Shown here: one piece after another, positions 44,320 through 53,854 of the stretch
Layout of the letters: every line of letters begins with the position of its first letter
Position numbering within the stretch: the first letter of the stretch is position 1
Source of the DNA: Berkiella sp963803015
Lineage (GTDB): Bacteria; Pseudomonadota; Gammaproteobacteria; Berkiellales; Berkiellaceae
DNA: 64,000 bases
NCBI GenBank assembly: GCA_963803015.1
Contig: CAWDKV010000004.1
Location: 434,001-498,000 of the forward strand
Reading direction: 5' to 3'
Position numbers and translations under genes: made by a program
Notes under the pieces: model-generated
Seen by the model: the letters and a program-made list of their open reading frames with translations, nothing else
Database searches by the model: none
What the model was told of the DNA's origin: nothing

Positions 44320-44616
44320 TTACTCTAATTCTGCAAAGTTGATCTGGTGTCCTTTGGCCAATTTAATAAAGGCTTTTTTCTTCTTCTTTGTTCGACCCGG
44401 TATCTGACCGAAACGAACATTAGCGCGCGCTTTGACCATCGTGCGCACTGAATCTACCTTCACATCAGGAAAAAAGGCTTCTACTGCGATTTTTATCTCA
44501 TGTTTTGTTGCTTTAGGATTAACCCAAAAAGCAACAGAATTTTCTCTTTCCGCTGAGCGAGTTGATTTTTCAGAAACTAAAGGCGCAATTAATACGTTTG
44601 ATAAAGAACCTTTCAT
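44320..44616 (-). CDS. rplW: 50S ribosomal protein L23
   Basis: L23 is the main docking site for trigger factor and SRP at the tunnel exit. The 98-residue product contains LIAPLVSEKSTRSAERENSV and the C-terminal QIPGRTKKKKKAFIKL. It overlaps rplD by 4 nt (ATGA). Confidence 0.98.
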   Translation of the reverse strand: MKGSLSNVLIAPLVSEKSTRSAERENSVAFWVNPKATKHEIKIAVEAFFPDVKVDSVRTMVKARANVRFGQIPGRTKKKKKAFIKLAKGHQINFAELE

Positions 44617-45227
44617 ACTAGTACTTCCTCTAGTTTCCGAATGGCATCGACCGTCATTAAAACCTGATCATACTTTAACAATTGAACAGGATTAACGGTA
44701 TTTGCTTCTTTTACTGCAACATTTGGCATGTTACGGGAAGCCAAATAAAGATTTTCATCCAATTGATTCACAACGATCAATACCCGTTCTAAATTCATAG
44801 ATTTTAGTTTTTGTAACAAAACTTTTGTTTTCGGTTGTTCAACTGTAAATTCGTTAACAACATGTAAACGTTCTTGACGAATAAGCTCAGATAAAATAGA
44901 ACTCATCGCACCACGATACATTTTCTTATTTACTTTTTGGCTGTAATCACGGGGTTTTGCAGCAAAAACCACTCCCCCTTTACGCCAAATTGGGCTTCGA
45001 ATGGTTCCGGCACGCGCGCGCCCCGTTCCCTTCTGTTTCCAGGGCTTAATACCGCCGCCTCTGACTTCTGCACGTGTCTTTTGTTGCTGCGTTCCAGCAC
45101 GCGCACCGGCCATGAGTGCGACAACGACTTGATGCACAAGTGCTTCGTTGAATTCGCGGCCAAACGCGATTTCAGAAACATCAATATTTTTCACACCTTC
45201 ACTTGGCATGGCTAAAGCAAGCTTCAT
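44613..45227 (-). CDS. rplD: 50S ribosomal protein L4
   Basis: In E. coli L4 also represses its own S10 operon. The ATG at 45227 follows GGAGG by 5 nt; a GTG four codons upstream overlaps that site. The 204-residue product contains the tunnel loop KPWKQKGTGRARAGTIRSP and GGVVFAAKPRDYSQKVNKKM. No resistance-type insertion in the loop is seen. Confidence 0.97.
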   Translation of the reverse strand: MKLALAMPSEGVKNIDVSEIAFGREFNEALVHQVVVALMAGARAGTQQQKTRAEVRGGGIKPWKQKGTGRARAGTIRSPIWRKGGVVFAAKPRDYSQKVNKKMYRGAMSSILSELIRQERLHVVNEFTVEQPKTKVLLQKLKSMNLERVLIVVNQLDENLYLASRNMPNVAVKEANTVNPVQLLKYDQVLMTVDAIRKLEEVLV

Positions 45228-45238
45228 CCGATCCTCCA

Positions 45239-45901
45239 CTAGGCAGTCACAGTGTTAGGCACAATGGCCTTGACTGATAAATTGACGATAACATCTCCAC
45301 CAGGAAAGCCTGGTACCGCCCCCCTCACCAACAGCAGCTGCCGTTCTTTGTCCACTCGCACTACTTCAATATTTAACATGGAACAATTTCTTGCACCCAT
45401 ATGACCAGCCATCTTTTTGCCTTTAAAAACTCTACCTGGAGTTTGGTTTTGACCAATAGATCCAGGTGCACGATGGGAAACAGAGTTACCATGCGTCGCA
45501 TCTTGCGTTCTAAAGTTGTGACGCTTTACGGCACCTGCAAAACCTTTCCCTTTAGAAACACCACGCACATCAACACGTTGACCTACTTCAAATCTGTCTA
45601 CGGTCAGTTCTTGTCCCACTTGAAATGCGGATTCATCTTCCTCGTCCAAGCGAAATTCCCACAACCCTCTTCCAGCTTCAACACCAGCTTTGGCGAAGTG
45701 GCCTGCAGCTGGTTTATTGACTCTTGATGCCTTACGTTGACCGGTTGTGATCTGCAAAGCTTTATAGCCTTCCGTCTCACTTGTTTTAATTTGTGTGATT
45801 CGATTTGGCATCACTTCAATCACTGTGACGGGAATGGTATTGCCTTCGCTGGTAAAAATCCGCGACATACCTAATTTTCGACCCACCAAACCAATTGCCA
45901 T
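45239..45901 (-). CDS. rplC: 50S ribosomal protein L3
   Basis: L3 reaches toward the peptidyl transferase centre. The 220-residue product (E. coli 209) contains VRGVSKGKGFAGAVKRHNF and GNSVSHRAPGSIGQNQTPG, the latter with the glutamine that PrmB methylates in E. coli. Confidence 0.98.
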   Translation of the reverse strand: MAIGLVGRKLGMSRIFTSEGNTIPVTVIEVMPNRITQIKTSETEGYKALQITTGQRKASRVNKPAAGHFAKAGVEAGRGLWEFRLDEEDESAFQVGQELTVDRFEVGQRVDVRGVSKGKGFAGAVKRHNFRTQDATHGNSVSHRAPGSIGQNQTPGRVFKGKKMAGHMGARNCSMLNIEVVRVDKERQLLLVRGAVPGFPGGDVIVNLSVKAIVPNTVTA

Positions 45902-45961
45902 TTTCTGCTCCCTACCAACAGGCCCATGCCTGTAGATACTCTAAATTGTTTCTCTTAAAAC

Positions 45962-46273
45962 TCAACTTACCGCTATTTGTACATCGACGCCTGCGGCTAA
46001 ATCTAACTTCATCAATGCGTCTACTGTTTTATCAGTAGGTTCTGCAATAATGATTAAGCGATTGTGTGTTCTGATTTCATATTGATCTCGCGCGTCTTTA
46101 TCAATATTGGGTGAAATCAAAATCGTGTGCCTTTCAATATGCGTTGGCATCGGAACTGGCCCACGAACTTGTGCCCCGGTTCTCTTTGCCGTATCCACAA
46201 TCTCTTTAGCAGATTTGTCGATGATCTTGTGATCAAATGCTTTTAATCGTATTTGAATAATTTGCTTGTTCAT
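45962..46273 (-). CDS. rpsJ: 30S ribosomal protein S10 / NusE
   Basis: S10 is a small-subunit head protein that also works in transcription antitermination with NusB. The 103-residue product (IRLKAFDHKIIDKSAKEIVD, VRGPVPMPTHIERHTIL) is intact. Its ATG overlaps the fusA stop by one base (TAATG), so no separate S10 promoter or tufA separates the two, and str and S10 may be read as one unit. Confidence 0.98.
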   Translation of the reverse strand: MNKQIIQIRLKAFDHKIIDKSAKEIVDTAKRTGAQVRGPVPMPTHIERHTILISPNIDKDARDQYEIRTHNRLIIIAEPTDKTVDALMKLDLAAGVDVQIAVS

Positions 46274-48381
46274 TACTTTTCACCGCGCTGTTTATTGATA
46301 ACGCCTTCAGCAATATTTGTTGGCGCCTCAGTATATTTTGCAAACTCCATGGAATAAGTAGCTCGCCCTTGTGACATCGAACGTAAATCTGTCGCATAAC
46401 CGAACATTTCAGAAAGAGGAACTTCAGCGGAAATGGTTTTTCCAGCAGGCGTTTCGTCCATTCCTTGCAACACACCACGGCGACGATTTAAATCGCCCAT
46501 GACGTCGCCCATGTATTCTTCAGGGGTCACGACTTCAACTTTCATAATCGGTTCAAGCAAAGCAGGTCTTGCTTTTAATGCACCTTCTTTGAAAGCCATT
46601 GAACCTGCGATCTTAAATGCCATTTCACTCGAGTCAACATCGTGGAAAGAACCATCGAACAACCGCACTCTGACGTCAACAACAGGGTAACCTGCCATCA
46701 CACCATTTTGCATCTGCTCTCTTATACCCTTGTCTACTGCAGGGATATATTCTTTGGGGATAGTTCCACCTTTAATTTCATCGATAAATTCGTAACCGGC
46801 ACCAGGTTCACGCGGTTCAATCTTAACCCAAACATGTCCGTATTGACCACGGCCACCTGATTGGCGAATAAATTTACCTTCTTGTTCGACTGCTTGTCGA
46901 ATCGTTTCACGATAGGCAACTTGTGGGTTACCAACGTTAGCTTCAACAGCAAATTCACGCTTCATTCTATCAACAAGAATTTCTAAGTGCAGCTCACCCA
47001 TACCAGCAATAATGGTCTGACCGGATTCTTCATCTGTACGCACTCGGAAAGAAGGATCTTCTTTCGCTAATCTTGAAAGTGCAATACCCATTTTTTCTTG
47101 ATCCGCTTTTGTTTTCGGCTCAATAGCAACAGAAATCACAGGCTCTGGGAATTCCATTTTTTCGAGAATAATGGGATTATCCAAGTCACATAAGGTTTCA
47201 CCGGTCGTGGTGTTTTTGAGTCCCACTACCGCAGCAATATCGCCCGCGCGTACTTCTTTGATTTCTTCTCGCACGTTTGCATGCATCTGTAAGATACGAC
47301 CAAATCGTTCTTTTTTATCTTTAATACTATTAAGAACTGTCGTGCCTGCTTCTAAAGTTCCTGAATAAACTCGGAAAAAGGTCAAGGTCCCTACATAAGG
47401 ATCGTTTAATATTTTGAAAGCCAGAGCGGAAAAAGGCGCTTCATCAGAAGAAGGACGAGAAATAACATCTTTAGAACCTTCTCCAGCAACCCCAGTCACA
47501 TCCGCGACATCATTAGGAGCTGGTAAATAATAAACAACCGCATCCAAAACAGCTTGTACACCTTTATTTTTGAACGCAGAGCCGCACAAAACAGGAACAA
47601 TTTCGCCTTTAACAGTGCGAATACGCAAGCCTTTATGAATTTCATCAATGGAAAAATCACCCTCTTCGAGGTATTTTTCCATCAATTCTTCGTTAGCTTC
47701 TGCGGCTGCTTCTAAAAGTTGCTCACGCAGCTCTTGGGCAGTTTCTAATAAATTTTCAGGGATCGCGCGCTCTTCAAAGCGCATGCCAGCTGTGGCCTCA
47801 TCCCAATAAATGGCTTTCATTTTAATAAGATCAATGACGCCTTCAAATTCTTCTTCAGCACCGATATTCAGTTGAATAGCGACTGGGTTAGCCCCTAAAC
47901 GTTCACGAATTTGCTTAACCACTCTAAGGAAGTTTGCACCCGCTCTGTCCATTTTGTTAACAAATGCCAAGCGTGGCACTTTGTATTTATTTGCTTGGCG
48001 CCATACCGTTTCTGACTGCGGCTCAACACCACTCACTGCGCAAAATACAGCACAAGCACCATCCAAAACACGTAAAGAACGTTCTACTTCAATTGTAAAA
48101 TCGACGTGGCCTGGGGTATCAATAATGTTAATACGATGCTGAAGCATGTCTTGGCCCATTCCACTCCAGTAACAAGTTGTTGCTGCTGAGGTAATGGTAA
48201 TGCCACGTTCACGCTCTTGAGCCATGTAATCCATGACAGCAGCGCCATCATGCACTTCACCTATCTTGTGAGAGACGCCGGTATAAAATAAAACCCGCTC
48301 TGTTGTCGTGGTTTTGCCCGCATCAATGTGTGCCATGATGCCAATGTTGCGAACTCGTTCTAAAGGTATTGTACGCGCCAC
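46273..48381 (-). CDS. fusA: Elongation factor G
   Basis: EF-G is the translocation GTPase. The 702-residue product has all G motifs: AHIDAGKTTT (G1), DTPGHVDFT (G3) and NKMDRAGANF (G4). Domains II to V follow, with AGMGELHLEILVDRMKREF. Length matches E. coli (704). It is the last gene of rpsL-rpsG-fusA and is directly followed by rpsJ; the usual downstream tufA is missing. Confidence 0.98.
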   Translation of the reverse strand: MARTIPLERVRNIGIMAHIDAGKTTTTERVLFYTGVSHKIGEVHDGAAVMDYMAQERERGITITSAATTCYWSGMGQDMLQHRINIIDTPGHVDFTIEVERSLRVLDGACAVFCAVSGVEPQSETVWRQANKYKVPRLAFVNKMDRAGANFLRVVKQIRERLGANPVAIQLNIGAEEEFEGVIDLIKMKAIYWDEATAGMRFEERAIPENLLETAQELREQLLEAAAEANEELMEKYLEEGDFSIDEIHKGLRIRTVKGEIVPVLCGSAFKNKGVQAVLDAVVYYLPAPNDVADVTGVAGEGSKDVISRPSSDEAPFSALAFKILNDPYVGTLTFFRVYSGTLEAGTTVLNSIKDKKERFGRILQMHANVREEIKEVRAGDIAAVVGLKNTTTGETLCDLDNPIILEKMEFPEPVISVAIEPKTKADQEKMGIALSRLAKEDPSFRVRTDEESGQTIIAGMGELHLEILVDRMKREFAVEANVGNPQVAYRETIRQAVEQEGKFIRQSGGRGQYGHVWVKIEPREPGAGYEFIDEIKGGTIPKEYIPAVDKGIREQMQNGVMAGYPVVDVRVRLFDGSFHDVDSSEMAFKIAGSMAFKEGALKARPALLEPIMKVEVVTPEEYMGDVMGDLNRRRGVLQGMDETPAGKTISAEVPLSEMFGYATDLRSMSQGRATYSMEFAKYTEAPTNIAEGVINKQRGEK

Positions 48382-48410
48382 AGCTAAATGCTCCTAGCTT
48401 AAACAGCCAT

Positions 48411-48899
48411 TTACCAACGGAAATGTGAAAACGCTTTGTTTGCTTCTGCCATTTTGTGGGTATCTTCACGCTTTTTCACAGCGCCCCCTTTGCCACGGCC
48501 ACCGCCCTCTTCATCTGCGGCATCGGAAATTTCTCCTGCCAGACGATTCATCATTCCCTTTTCGCCACGCTTACGGGCATATTCAACAACCCAACGCATT
48601 GCTAAGGCAAGGCCTCGTGCTGGTCGAACTTCTACCGGGATCTGGTAGGTTGCTCCGCCGACTCGTCTTGATTTGACCTCTACAGCAGGGCGAACATTGT
48701 CGATTGCACGCTTAAATGTTTCTAGCGGATCTCTTGTCCCATTTTTCTTGATAATTTCTAAAGCGCCATAAAAGCTACTTTCAGCAATAGACTTCTTACC
48801 ATTTTTCATCAAGTGGTTAACAAACTTCGAAACCAACTCACTTCCGTAAATCGGATCTGGTAAGGTCTTCCTTTTGGTGACAACTCTTCTTCTTGGCAT
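48411..48899 (-). CDS. rpsG: 30S ribosomal protein S7
   Basis: S7 initiates head assembly and in E. coli represses the str operon. The 162-residue product starts MPRRRVVTKRKTLPDPIYGS and contains VGGATYQIPVEVRPARGLAL. It lies between rpsL and fusA. Confidence 0.98.
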   Translation of the reverse strand: MPRRRVVTKRKTLPDPIYGSELVSKFVNHLMKNGKKSIAESSFYGALEIIKKNGTRDPLETFKRAIDNVRPAVEVKSRRVGGATYQIPVEVRPARGLALAMRWVVEYARKRGEKGMMNRLAGEISDAADEEGGGRGKGGAVKKREDTHKMAEANKAFSHFRW

Positions 48900-48915
48900 A
48901 TACTAAATTCCCCAA

Positions 48916-49296
48916 CTAAGCCGCTACTTTTGGTCGCTTGGTACCATACTTGGAACGACCCTGTTTACGATTATTGACGCCTGATGTATCTAAACTACCG
49001 CGTACGACGTGGTAACGAACACCTGGTAAGTCTTTCACTCTACCTCCGCGTATTAAAACAACAGAGTGTTCTTGTAAGTTGTGTCCTTCTCCCCCGATAT
49101 AGGCAGAGACTTCATAGCCATTTGTGAGTTTAACCCGACATACTTTCCGCAAAGCCGAGTTAGGCTTTTTCGGGGTCACGGTATATACCCGCGTGCAAAC
49201 ACCACGGCGCAGAGGGCATGACATTAATGCGGGACTCTTTGATTTCTTCTTTACTGTGCGGCGTCCTTTTCGGACTAGCTGATTCACCGTTGCCAT
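48916..49296 (-). CDS. rpsL: 30S ribosomal protein S12
   Basis: S12 controls decoding accuracy. The 126-residue product keeps the streptomycin-sensitive residues: the lysine in TPKKPNSALRK and the one in GRVKDLPGVRYH. It is first in the str operon; a consensus promoter lies about 100 nt upstream. AAGGAG is 13 nt from the ATG, an unusually long spacing. Confidence 0.98.
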   Translation of the reverse strand: MATVNQLVRKGRRTVKKKSKSPALMSCPLRRGVCTRVYTVTPKKPNSALRKVCRVKLTNGYEVSAYIGGEGHNLQEHSVVLIRGGRVKDLPGVRYHVVRGSLDTSGVNNRKQGRSKYGTKRPKVAA

Positions 49297-49397
49297 GACT
49301 TGCCAAAAACTCCTTTGATTTCATTGACTAAATTCTTTTTACTTAGTCCATCTTGAAAATGACGAAAGCATTTCGTTCCGCCAACAAGGGAAGCGAA

Positions 49398-49426
49398 ATG
49401 CTAAAGATATTCGGACACTATGTCAA
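49398..49426 (-). promoter_or_regulatory. Sigma70-type promoter of the str operon
   Basis: On the minus strand TTGACA (49421-49426) and TAGCAT (49398-49403) are separated by exactly 17 bp, upstream of rpsL. The predicted transcript has a leader of roughly 90-100 nt. The -10 box overlaps a hairpin: GCATTTCG (49368-49375) with CGAAATGC (49394-49401). Confidence 0.8.
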
Positions 49427-49501
49427 GTGCCCTGCTTGAGGACTACGAAAAAATATTAAAATGTAGTCCATTTTTAAAAAAATTATGCTGCTTCTATCGC
49501 T

Positions 49502-49566
49502 CTGACGAGATAGGAAGCAATCCGTCTTGAACAAATCAAGACTAGATTACTTCGCTACGCTCGCCA
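49502..49566. repeat. Imperfect palindromic repeat between rpoC and rpsL
   Basis: The arms GAAGCAATCCGTCTT (49514-49528) and AAGACTAGATTACTTC (49538-49553) pair with few mismatches. Outside them, TGACGAGATAG faces GCTACGCTCGCCATGAC. This is the pattern of the dispersed TCATTGCGAG...GAAGCAATCC palindromes of many proteobacteria. It is 25 nt past the rpoC stop and could act as a terminator or RNA-stability element there. Confidence 0.7.
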
Positions 49567-49590
49567 TGACAAGAGAGCTAGACATTAAGA

Positions 49591-52500
49591 TTAAGTTCCA
49601 GTTGAGGAATTTAAAGCCTCGCTTAAAGCATGTTCAACGTCGCTAGCAGTAATCGTAGGCTTTTGCCCCTCTTTCTCTCCGGCTAGCAAAGCTTGTTGAT
49701 TACGGCGTCGCTGTAAGTGGCTTGCAAAGCCTGTTCCCGCAGGAATGAGACGCCCTACAATCACGTTTTCCTTTAAGCCACGCAACTCATCACGCTTTCC
49801 ACTGACCGCAGCTTCCGTCAACACGCGAGTCGTTTCTTGGAACGAAGCTGCAGAGATAAAGGATTCCGTTGCTAAAGAGGCTTTGGTTATCCCTAACAAC
49901 ATCGGCTCAATCCGTGCTGGCATCTTATTGTTCTGCGCCATCTCTTGGTTGACATCGAGTACACGGTACATCTCCATTTGCTCACCCTTGAGTAAACGGG
50001 TATCACCTGAATCCGTAACAATCACTTTACGCAACATTTGACGCACAATCACTTCAATATGCTTGTCGTTAATATTCACCCCTTGTAAACGATAGACGTC
50101 TTGCACTTCATTCACGATGTAGTTAGCAAGAGCGCCAACGCCAAGCAATCGCAGAATATCATGAGGATTAGCAGGACCATCAGCTATCATTTCCCCGCGC
50201 TCAACATATTCCCCTTCAAATACACCGACATGGCGCCATTTAGGAATAAGCTCTTCATGTACTTCCCCACCCTCTTGCGAGGTAATGAGCAGACGTCGTT
50301 TACCTTTGGTTTCTTTACCAAAGCTAACAATACCGGATATTTCAGCCAAAATAGCTGGCTCTTTAGGTTTACGCGCTTCGAACAAGTCAGCAACCCGAGG
50401 CAAGCCCCCGGTGATGTCACGTGTTTTAGAGGATTCTTGTGGAAGCCTTGCTAAAACATCGCCCACCTTAATGTGTTGACCGTTTTCAATGTTCACTATC
50501 GCATTGGCTGAGAGAAAATAATGCGCAGGCAATGTCGTACCCGCCAAGCAAAGATCTTCACCTTTGTCATTGACCAGCTTTAACATCGGTCGCAATTCTT
50601 TGCCGGCGCCTGAGCGATATTGTTTAGCATCGGAAATTACAATACTGGACAATCCGGTGACTTCATCGGTTTGTCGATTCATGGTAACGCCGTCTATCAT
50701 GTCCACAAAGTTCACCACACCGGCTACTTCTGTGATGATAGGATGGGTATGCGGATCCCAATTCGCTACGGATTGGCCTGGGCTGACTTCTGAGCCTTCA
50801 GCAACGCTTAATACGGCACCATAAGGTAGTTTATAGCGTTCTCTGTCGCGCCCATGTTGATCGATAACACACAGCTCCCCAGAACGAGAAACCGTCACGA
50901 AATTGCCGCTGTCATTTTTAACCACTTTAATATTGTGGAGTTTAATGCGTCCTTTAGACTTCACGACAACGCTATTTTCGGCAGTCGCTCTAGAAGCGGC
51001 ACCCCCGATATGGAAGGTACGCATGGTTAACTGGGTACCAGGTTCACCAATCGACTGAGCTGCAATCACCCCTACCGCTTCACCAATGTTGACTAAGTGT
51101 CCACGCGCTAAATCGCGACCGTAGCACATACCACAAACACCGTGTCTGGATTCGCAGGTAATCGGTGAACGCACAAGCACTTTATCAATGCTATGCTCTT
51201 CTAATATTTCTACCCATGCCTCATCAAGCAAAGTCCCCTCGGGAACCAAAATTTCTTCTTGATTGGGTTTATAAACTGGCAATACAACAACTCGACCCAA
51301 AACACGCTCACGCAATGGTTCAACAACATCGCCCCCTTCAATATGAGGAGCCATGGTTAAGCCTTGCTTGGTGCCACAATCTTTTTCAGTAATCACGAGA
51401 TCTTGTGCCACATCGACTAAACGTCTGGTCAAGTAACCTGAGTTAGCTGTTTTGAGCGCCGTATCTGCCAACCCTTTACGCGCACCGTGTGTCGAAATAA
51501 AGTACTGTAATACGTTTAAGCCTTCTCGGAAATTAGCTGTAATCGGGGTTTCAATGATGGAACCATCTGGTCTTGCCATCAATCCCCGCATCCCAGCAAG
51601 CTGTCTTATCTGCGCAGGTGATCCTCTCGCGCCAGAATCTGCCATGATATAAACGGAATTGAATGATTCTTGAGAAACTTCCTCGCCTTTAGCATTGGTC
51701 ACTTTCTCAATTGAGATCTCATCCATCATCGCTTTGGCAACTTGATCGTTGGCGCGTGACCAAATATCAATCACTTTATTGTATCTTTCACCATGGGTGA
51801 CCAAACCTGAAGCGTATTGTGATTCAATCTCTTTCACTTCTTCTTCAGCACGATCGACAATCTGGACTTTCGCTTTAGGAATAACAAGATCATTAATCCC
51901 GATAGAGCAACCAGAGATAGTGGCATAACGGAAACCAAAGTACATTAATTGATCGGCAAAAATGACGGTTTCTTTTAAGCCTACTTGGCGGTAACAAGTA
52001 TTGATAAGTCTTGAAATTGCCTTCTTGGTTAAGGTTTGATTTACCGTTGTGAAAGGCATCCCTTTAGGTAATAGTTCTGATAAAAGCGCTCTACCTACTG
52101 TGGAATCGACAAGGACAATTTCTTCCTTATCTTCTCTATCAATCGGGACACGAACTTTAATTTTTGCATGCAAATCAACTATTTTAGCGAAGTAAGCACG
52201 ATGCACTTCTGAGACGTCAGCAAATATCATGCCCTCGCCTTTAGCATTCACGCGCTCACGCGTTACATAGTAAAGACCCAAGACAACGTCCTGTGAAGGT
52301 ACAATAATCGGTTCACCATTAGCAGGTGATAACACGTTATTGGTAGACATCATCAGGGTGCGGGCTTCTAATTGTGCTTCAATGGTCAATGGCACGTGTA
52401 CTGCCATTTGGTCTCCGTCAAAGTCCGCGTTATAAGCAGCACAAACCAACGGATGTAATTGAATTGCCTTACCTTCAATCAGAACAGGCTCGAAAGCTTG

Positions 52501-53802
52501 AATCCCTAATCGGTGCAAGGTAGGAGCACGGTTGAGTAATACAGGATGCTCCCGGATCACTTCTTCTAAAATATCCCAGACTTCTGGACCTTCACGCTCC
52601 ACCATTTTCTTAGCAGCTTTAATGGTAGTGGCTAAACCGCGTAATTCTAATTTACTAAAAATAAATGGCTTAAAAAGTTCTAATGCCATTTTTTTAGGTA
52701 AACCGCATTGATGTAAACGTAAAGCAGGACCTACCACGATAACGGACCGGCCTGAATAATCTACCCGTTTACCAAGCAAGTTTTGACGGAAACGCCCTTG
52801 CTTCCCTTTAATCATATCAGCTAAAGATTTTAATGGGCGCTTATTGGAACCTGTAATCGCTCTGCCACGTCGACCATTGTCCAGCAGAGCATCCACTGCT
52901 TCTTGCAGCATCCGCTTTTCGTTACGAACAATGATATCAGGTGCACTCAAGTCTAAGAGGCGTTTTAAACGATTGTTGCGGTTAATCACCCGACGGTATA
53001 AGTCATTTAAATCAGAGGTTGCAAAACGGCCACCATCTAATGGCACCAGCGGTCTTAAGTCCGGCGGTAAAACTGGCAAAATCGTCATGATCATCCATTC
53101 TGGTTTATTACCAGAATCGATAAAGGCTTCAATGAGCTTCAAGCGTTTTGCTAATTTTTTGCCTTTCGTTTCAGAATTTGTCGTTGGAATTTCTTCACGA
53201 ATTGTTTCCGCTTCTTTCACTAAATCTAGCTTTTTGAGCAATTCTTTAATGGCTTCAGCGCCCATGCGCGCATCAAATTCATCGCCATACTGCTCTATTG
53301 CATCAAGATAGGCTTCTTCTGAAAGTAATTGACATTTTTCAAGCGGCGTCATGCCTGGCTCTATTACAACATAAGCTTCGAAGTATAAAACCCGCTCAAT
53401 GTCGCGCAAAGTCATATCCAGTAAAAGACCAATACGAGAAGGTAAGGATTTTAAAAACCAAATATGGGCAACAGGACTAGCTAATTCCACATGTCCCATG
53501 CGCTCACGTCGAACCTTTGCAAGGGTGACTTCCACACCACATTTCTCGCAAATAACACCACGATGCTTTAAGCGTTTATATTTACCGCATAAACATTCAT
53601 AGTCTTTAACAGGTCCAAAAATCTTGGCACAAAATAAACCATCACGCTCCGGCTTAAAAGTACGATAATTAATGGTTTCAGGTTTTTTCACTTCACCATA
53701 GGACCAAGATTGAATTAATTCAGGTGGCGCAAGGCCAACTACAACTCGGTCAAAATCGTGGGTTTTAGACTGTTGGCGAATAATCGAAAGTAAATCTCTC
53801 AA
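49591..53802 (-). CDS. rpoC: DNA-directed RNA polymerase subunit beta prime
   Basis: This is the catalytic subunit holding the active-site magnesium in NADFDGDQMAVH. The 1403-residue protein (E. coli 1407) has the N-terminal zinc site (CLCGKYKRLKHRGVICEKCG) and the second zinc site (CESRHGVCGMCYGRD). The bridge-helix region reads GARGSPAQIRQLAGMRGLMA. The frame is intact over 4.2 kb, which contrasts with the damaged genes farther right. It follows rpoB by 52 nt. Confidence 0.99.
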   Translation of the reverse strand: MRDLLSIIRQQSKTHDFDRVVVGLAPPELIQSWSYGEVKKPETINYRTFKPERDGLFCAKIFGPVKDYECLCGKYKRLKHRGVICEKCGVEVTLAKVRRERMGHVELASPVAHIWFLKSLPSRIGLLLDMTLRDIERVLYFEAYVVIEPGMTPLEKCQLLSEEAYLDAIEQYGDEFDARMGAEAIKELLKKLDLVKEAETIREEIPTTNSETKGKKLAKRLKLIEAFIDSGNKPEWMIMTILPVLPPDLRPLVPLDGGRFATSDLNDLYRRVINRNNRLKRLLDLSAPDIIVRNEKRMLQEAVDALLDNGRRGRAITGSNKRPLKSLADMIKGKQGRFRQNLLGKRVDYSGRSVIVVGPALRLHQCGLPKKMALELFKPFIFSKLELRGLATTIKAAKKMVEREGPEVWDILEEVIREHPVLLNRAPTLHRLGIQAFEPVLIEGKAIQLHPLVCAAYNADFDGDQMAVHVPLTIEAQLEARTLMMSTNNVLSPANGEPIIVPSQDVVLGLYYVTRERVNAKGEGMIFADVSEVHRAYFAKIVDLHAKIKVRVPIDREDKEEIVLVDSTVGRALLSELLPKGMPFTTVNQTLTKKAISRLINTCYRQVGLKETVIFADQLMYFGFRYATISGCSIGINDLVIPKAKVQIVDRAEEEVKEIESQYASGLVTHGERYNKVIDIWSRANDQVAKAMMDEISIEKVTNAKGEEVSQESFNSVYIMADSGARGSPAQIRQLAGMRGLMARPDGSIIETPITANFREGLNVLQYFISTHGARKGLADTALKTANSGYLTRRLVDVAQDLVITEKDCGTKQGLTMAPHIEGGDVVEPLRERVLGRVVVLPVYKPNQEEILVPEGTLLDEAWVEILEEHSIDKVLVRSPITCESRHGVCGMCYGRDLARGHLVNIGEAVGVIAAQSIGEPGTQLTMRTFHIGGAASRATAENSVVVKSKGRIKLHNIKVVKNDSGNFVTVSRSGELCVIDQHGRDRERYKLPYGAVLSVAEGSEVSPGQSVANWDPHTHPIITEVAGVVNFVDMIDGVTMNRQTDEVTGLSSIVISDAKQYRSGAGKELRPMLKLVNDKGEDLCLAGTTLPAHYFLSANAIVNIENGQHIKVGDVLARLPQESSKTRDITGGLPRVADLFEARKPKEPAILAEISGIVSFGKETKGKRRLLITSQEGGEVHEELIPKWRHVGVFEGEYVERGEMIADGPANPHDILRLLGVGALANYIVNEVQDVYRLQGVNINDKHIEVIVRQMLRKVIVTDSGDTRLLKGEQMEMYRVLDVNQEMAQNNKMPARIEPMLLGITKASLATESFISAASFQETTRVLTEAAVSGKRDELRGLKENVIVGRLIPAGTGFASHLQRRRNQQALLAGEKEGQKPTITASDVEHALSEALNSSTGT

Positions 53803-53854
53803 GGTTGTCTCTCCATAAATAATGTGGATTGAACAAAGGGCCTAAATTTTGTCA

